A stretch of DNA of 64,000 bases from NCBI RefSeq assembly GCF_009936275.1, contig NZ_AP019797.1:735501-799500 (forward strand). Reading direction: 5' to 3'. Within the stretch, counting starts at the first letter, position 1; the number at the start of each line of letters is the position of its first letter. The translations under genes and the position numbers were made by a program. This DNA is from Rhodothermus marinus. GTDB taxonomy: Bacteria; Bacteroidota; Rhodothermia; Rhodothermales; Rhodothermaceae. The notes below the pieces were generated by a model. The model made no database searches. It saw nothing but the letters and a program-made list of their open reading frames with translations, and was not told the origin of the DNA. Below, piece by piece: positions 63,589 through 64,000 of this stretch.

Positions 63589-64000
63589 GTGTTTCGCAAA
63601 GTACTGATCGCCAACCGGGGAGAGATCGCGCTGCGGGTGATCCGCACCTGCCGCGAACTGGGCATCAAGACCGTCGTGGTCTACTCGACGGCCGACCGCG
63701 ACTCGCTCCCCGTGCGCTTTGCCGACGAGGCGGTCTGCATCGGACCACCGCCTTCCTCCGAAAGCTACCTGCGCATCGACCGCATCATCGCGGCCGCCGA
63801 AGTGACCGGCGCCGACGCCATCCATCCGGGCTACGGTTTCCTGTCGGAAAACGCCGACTTCAGTGCCATCTGTGCCGACAACGGATTGAAATTCATCGGC
63901 CCCTCGCCCGAAGCCATCCGGCTCATGGGCGACAAAAGCCTGGCCAAAGAGACGATGCGGAAGGCCGGGGTGCCCGTGGTGCCCGGCTCCGACGGGGTGA
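63589..64000 (+). CDS. accC: Biotin carboxylase, 5' part (3' end outside window)
   Basis: From GTG at 63589 the frame is open to the window end (137 codons): [92 protein letters not shown]. This is the ATP-grasp N-domain of biotin carboxylase, which carboxylates the biotin on AccB using bicarbonate and ATP. The gene follows accB by 7 bases as in the common accBC operon. Pyruvate carboxylase is excluded by the adjacent separate AccB. Confidence 0.95.
   Translation, partial: MFRKVLIANRGEIALRVIRTCRELGIKTVVVYSTADRDSLPVRFADEAVCIGPPPSSESYLRIDRIIAAAEVTGADAIHPGYGFLSENADFSAICADNGLKFIGPSPEAIRLMGDKSLAKETMRKAGVPVVPGSDGV

Overview
The window is GC-rich bacterial chromosome (most genes roughly 60-70 % GC) that looks like a thermophilic Rhodothermus-type bacterium (Rhodothermota, formerly placed in Bacteroidetes). 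The pointers are T9SS-type C-terminal sorting tails, a PUR-family DUF3276 protein, bacillithiol genes (bshB1, bshC), a DUF151-UVR fusion, a FecR/DUF4974 anti-sigma factor with an STN TonB receptor and a DUF4249 lipoprotein, and a nearby IS605-type TnpB. The species is inferred from gene content, not from any search.

Layout. 1-3.1 kb is an accessory patch: the 3' end of a TnpB gene with its right-end hairpin, endonuclease V, a degenerate REPIN-like repeat, a gene fragment, and a secreted protein whose low-GC core sits between GC-rich secretion signals. 3.1-10.3 kb holds tRNA-Pro(CGG), a long-chain acyl-CoA synthetase, pyrD, a PhzF-family protein and a large surface protein (zinc-peptidase-like domain, TolB-type propeller, outer-membrane barrel). 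10.6-17.2 kb is a same-strand run of cell-wall and housekeeping genes (PBP2, rodA, argS, pheA, ftsX). 17.2-19.4 kb (minus strand) is a sodium:solute symporter operon followed by three small proteins, two of them tightly packed 48-residue membrane proteins. 19.5-26 kb carries an intact REPIN-like repeat, a DUF4097 lipoprotein, a hemolysin III-family protein, a SlyD-like isomerase, an orphan 97-residue protein behind a palindromic site, and smc.

26.2-34.4 kb is an RND efflux operon (adaptor plus two different permeases) followed by mscL. 34.4-39.7 kb is a second accessory patch: exported proteins of unknown function, a broken HAF-repeat/T9SS gene and a 932-residue exported alpha-helical repeat protein, ending at tRNA-Leu(CAA). 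40-41.8 kb has a phosphoribosyltransferase, an archease and a half-length asparaginase-like protein. 41.8-47.2 kb is a complete trans-envelope signalling and uptake cassette (ECF sigma, FecR, STN-TonB receptor, DUF4249 lipoprotein). It runs straight into recX, an AI-2E transporter-family protein, a membrane-bound SpoIIE-type phosphatase and purine nucleoside phosphorylase.

52.4-64 kb is mainly housekeeping: the PUR-family protein with a hairpin leader, hisD-hisC, the DUF151-UVR protein, a bshC / HD hydrolase / leuS / bshB1 run, efp, accB and the start of accC, which is cut by the window edge. Several housekeeping promoters share a TAT(A/C)TTG -10 element. I saw no CRISPR array, rRNA, prophage or integrase.
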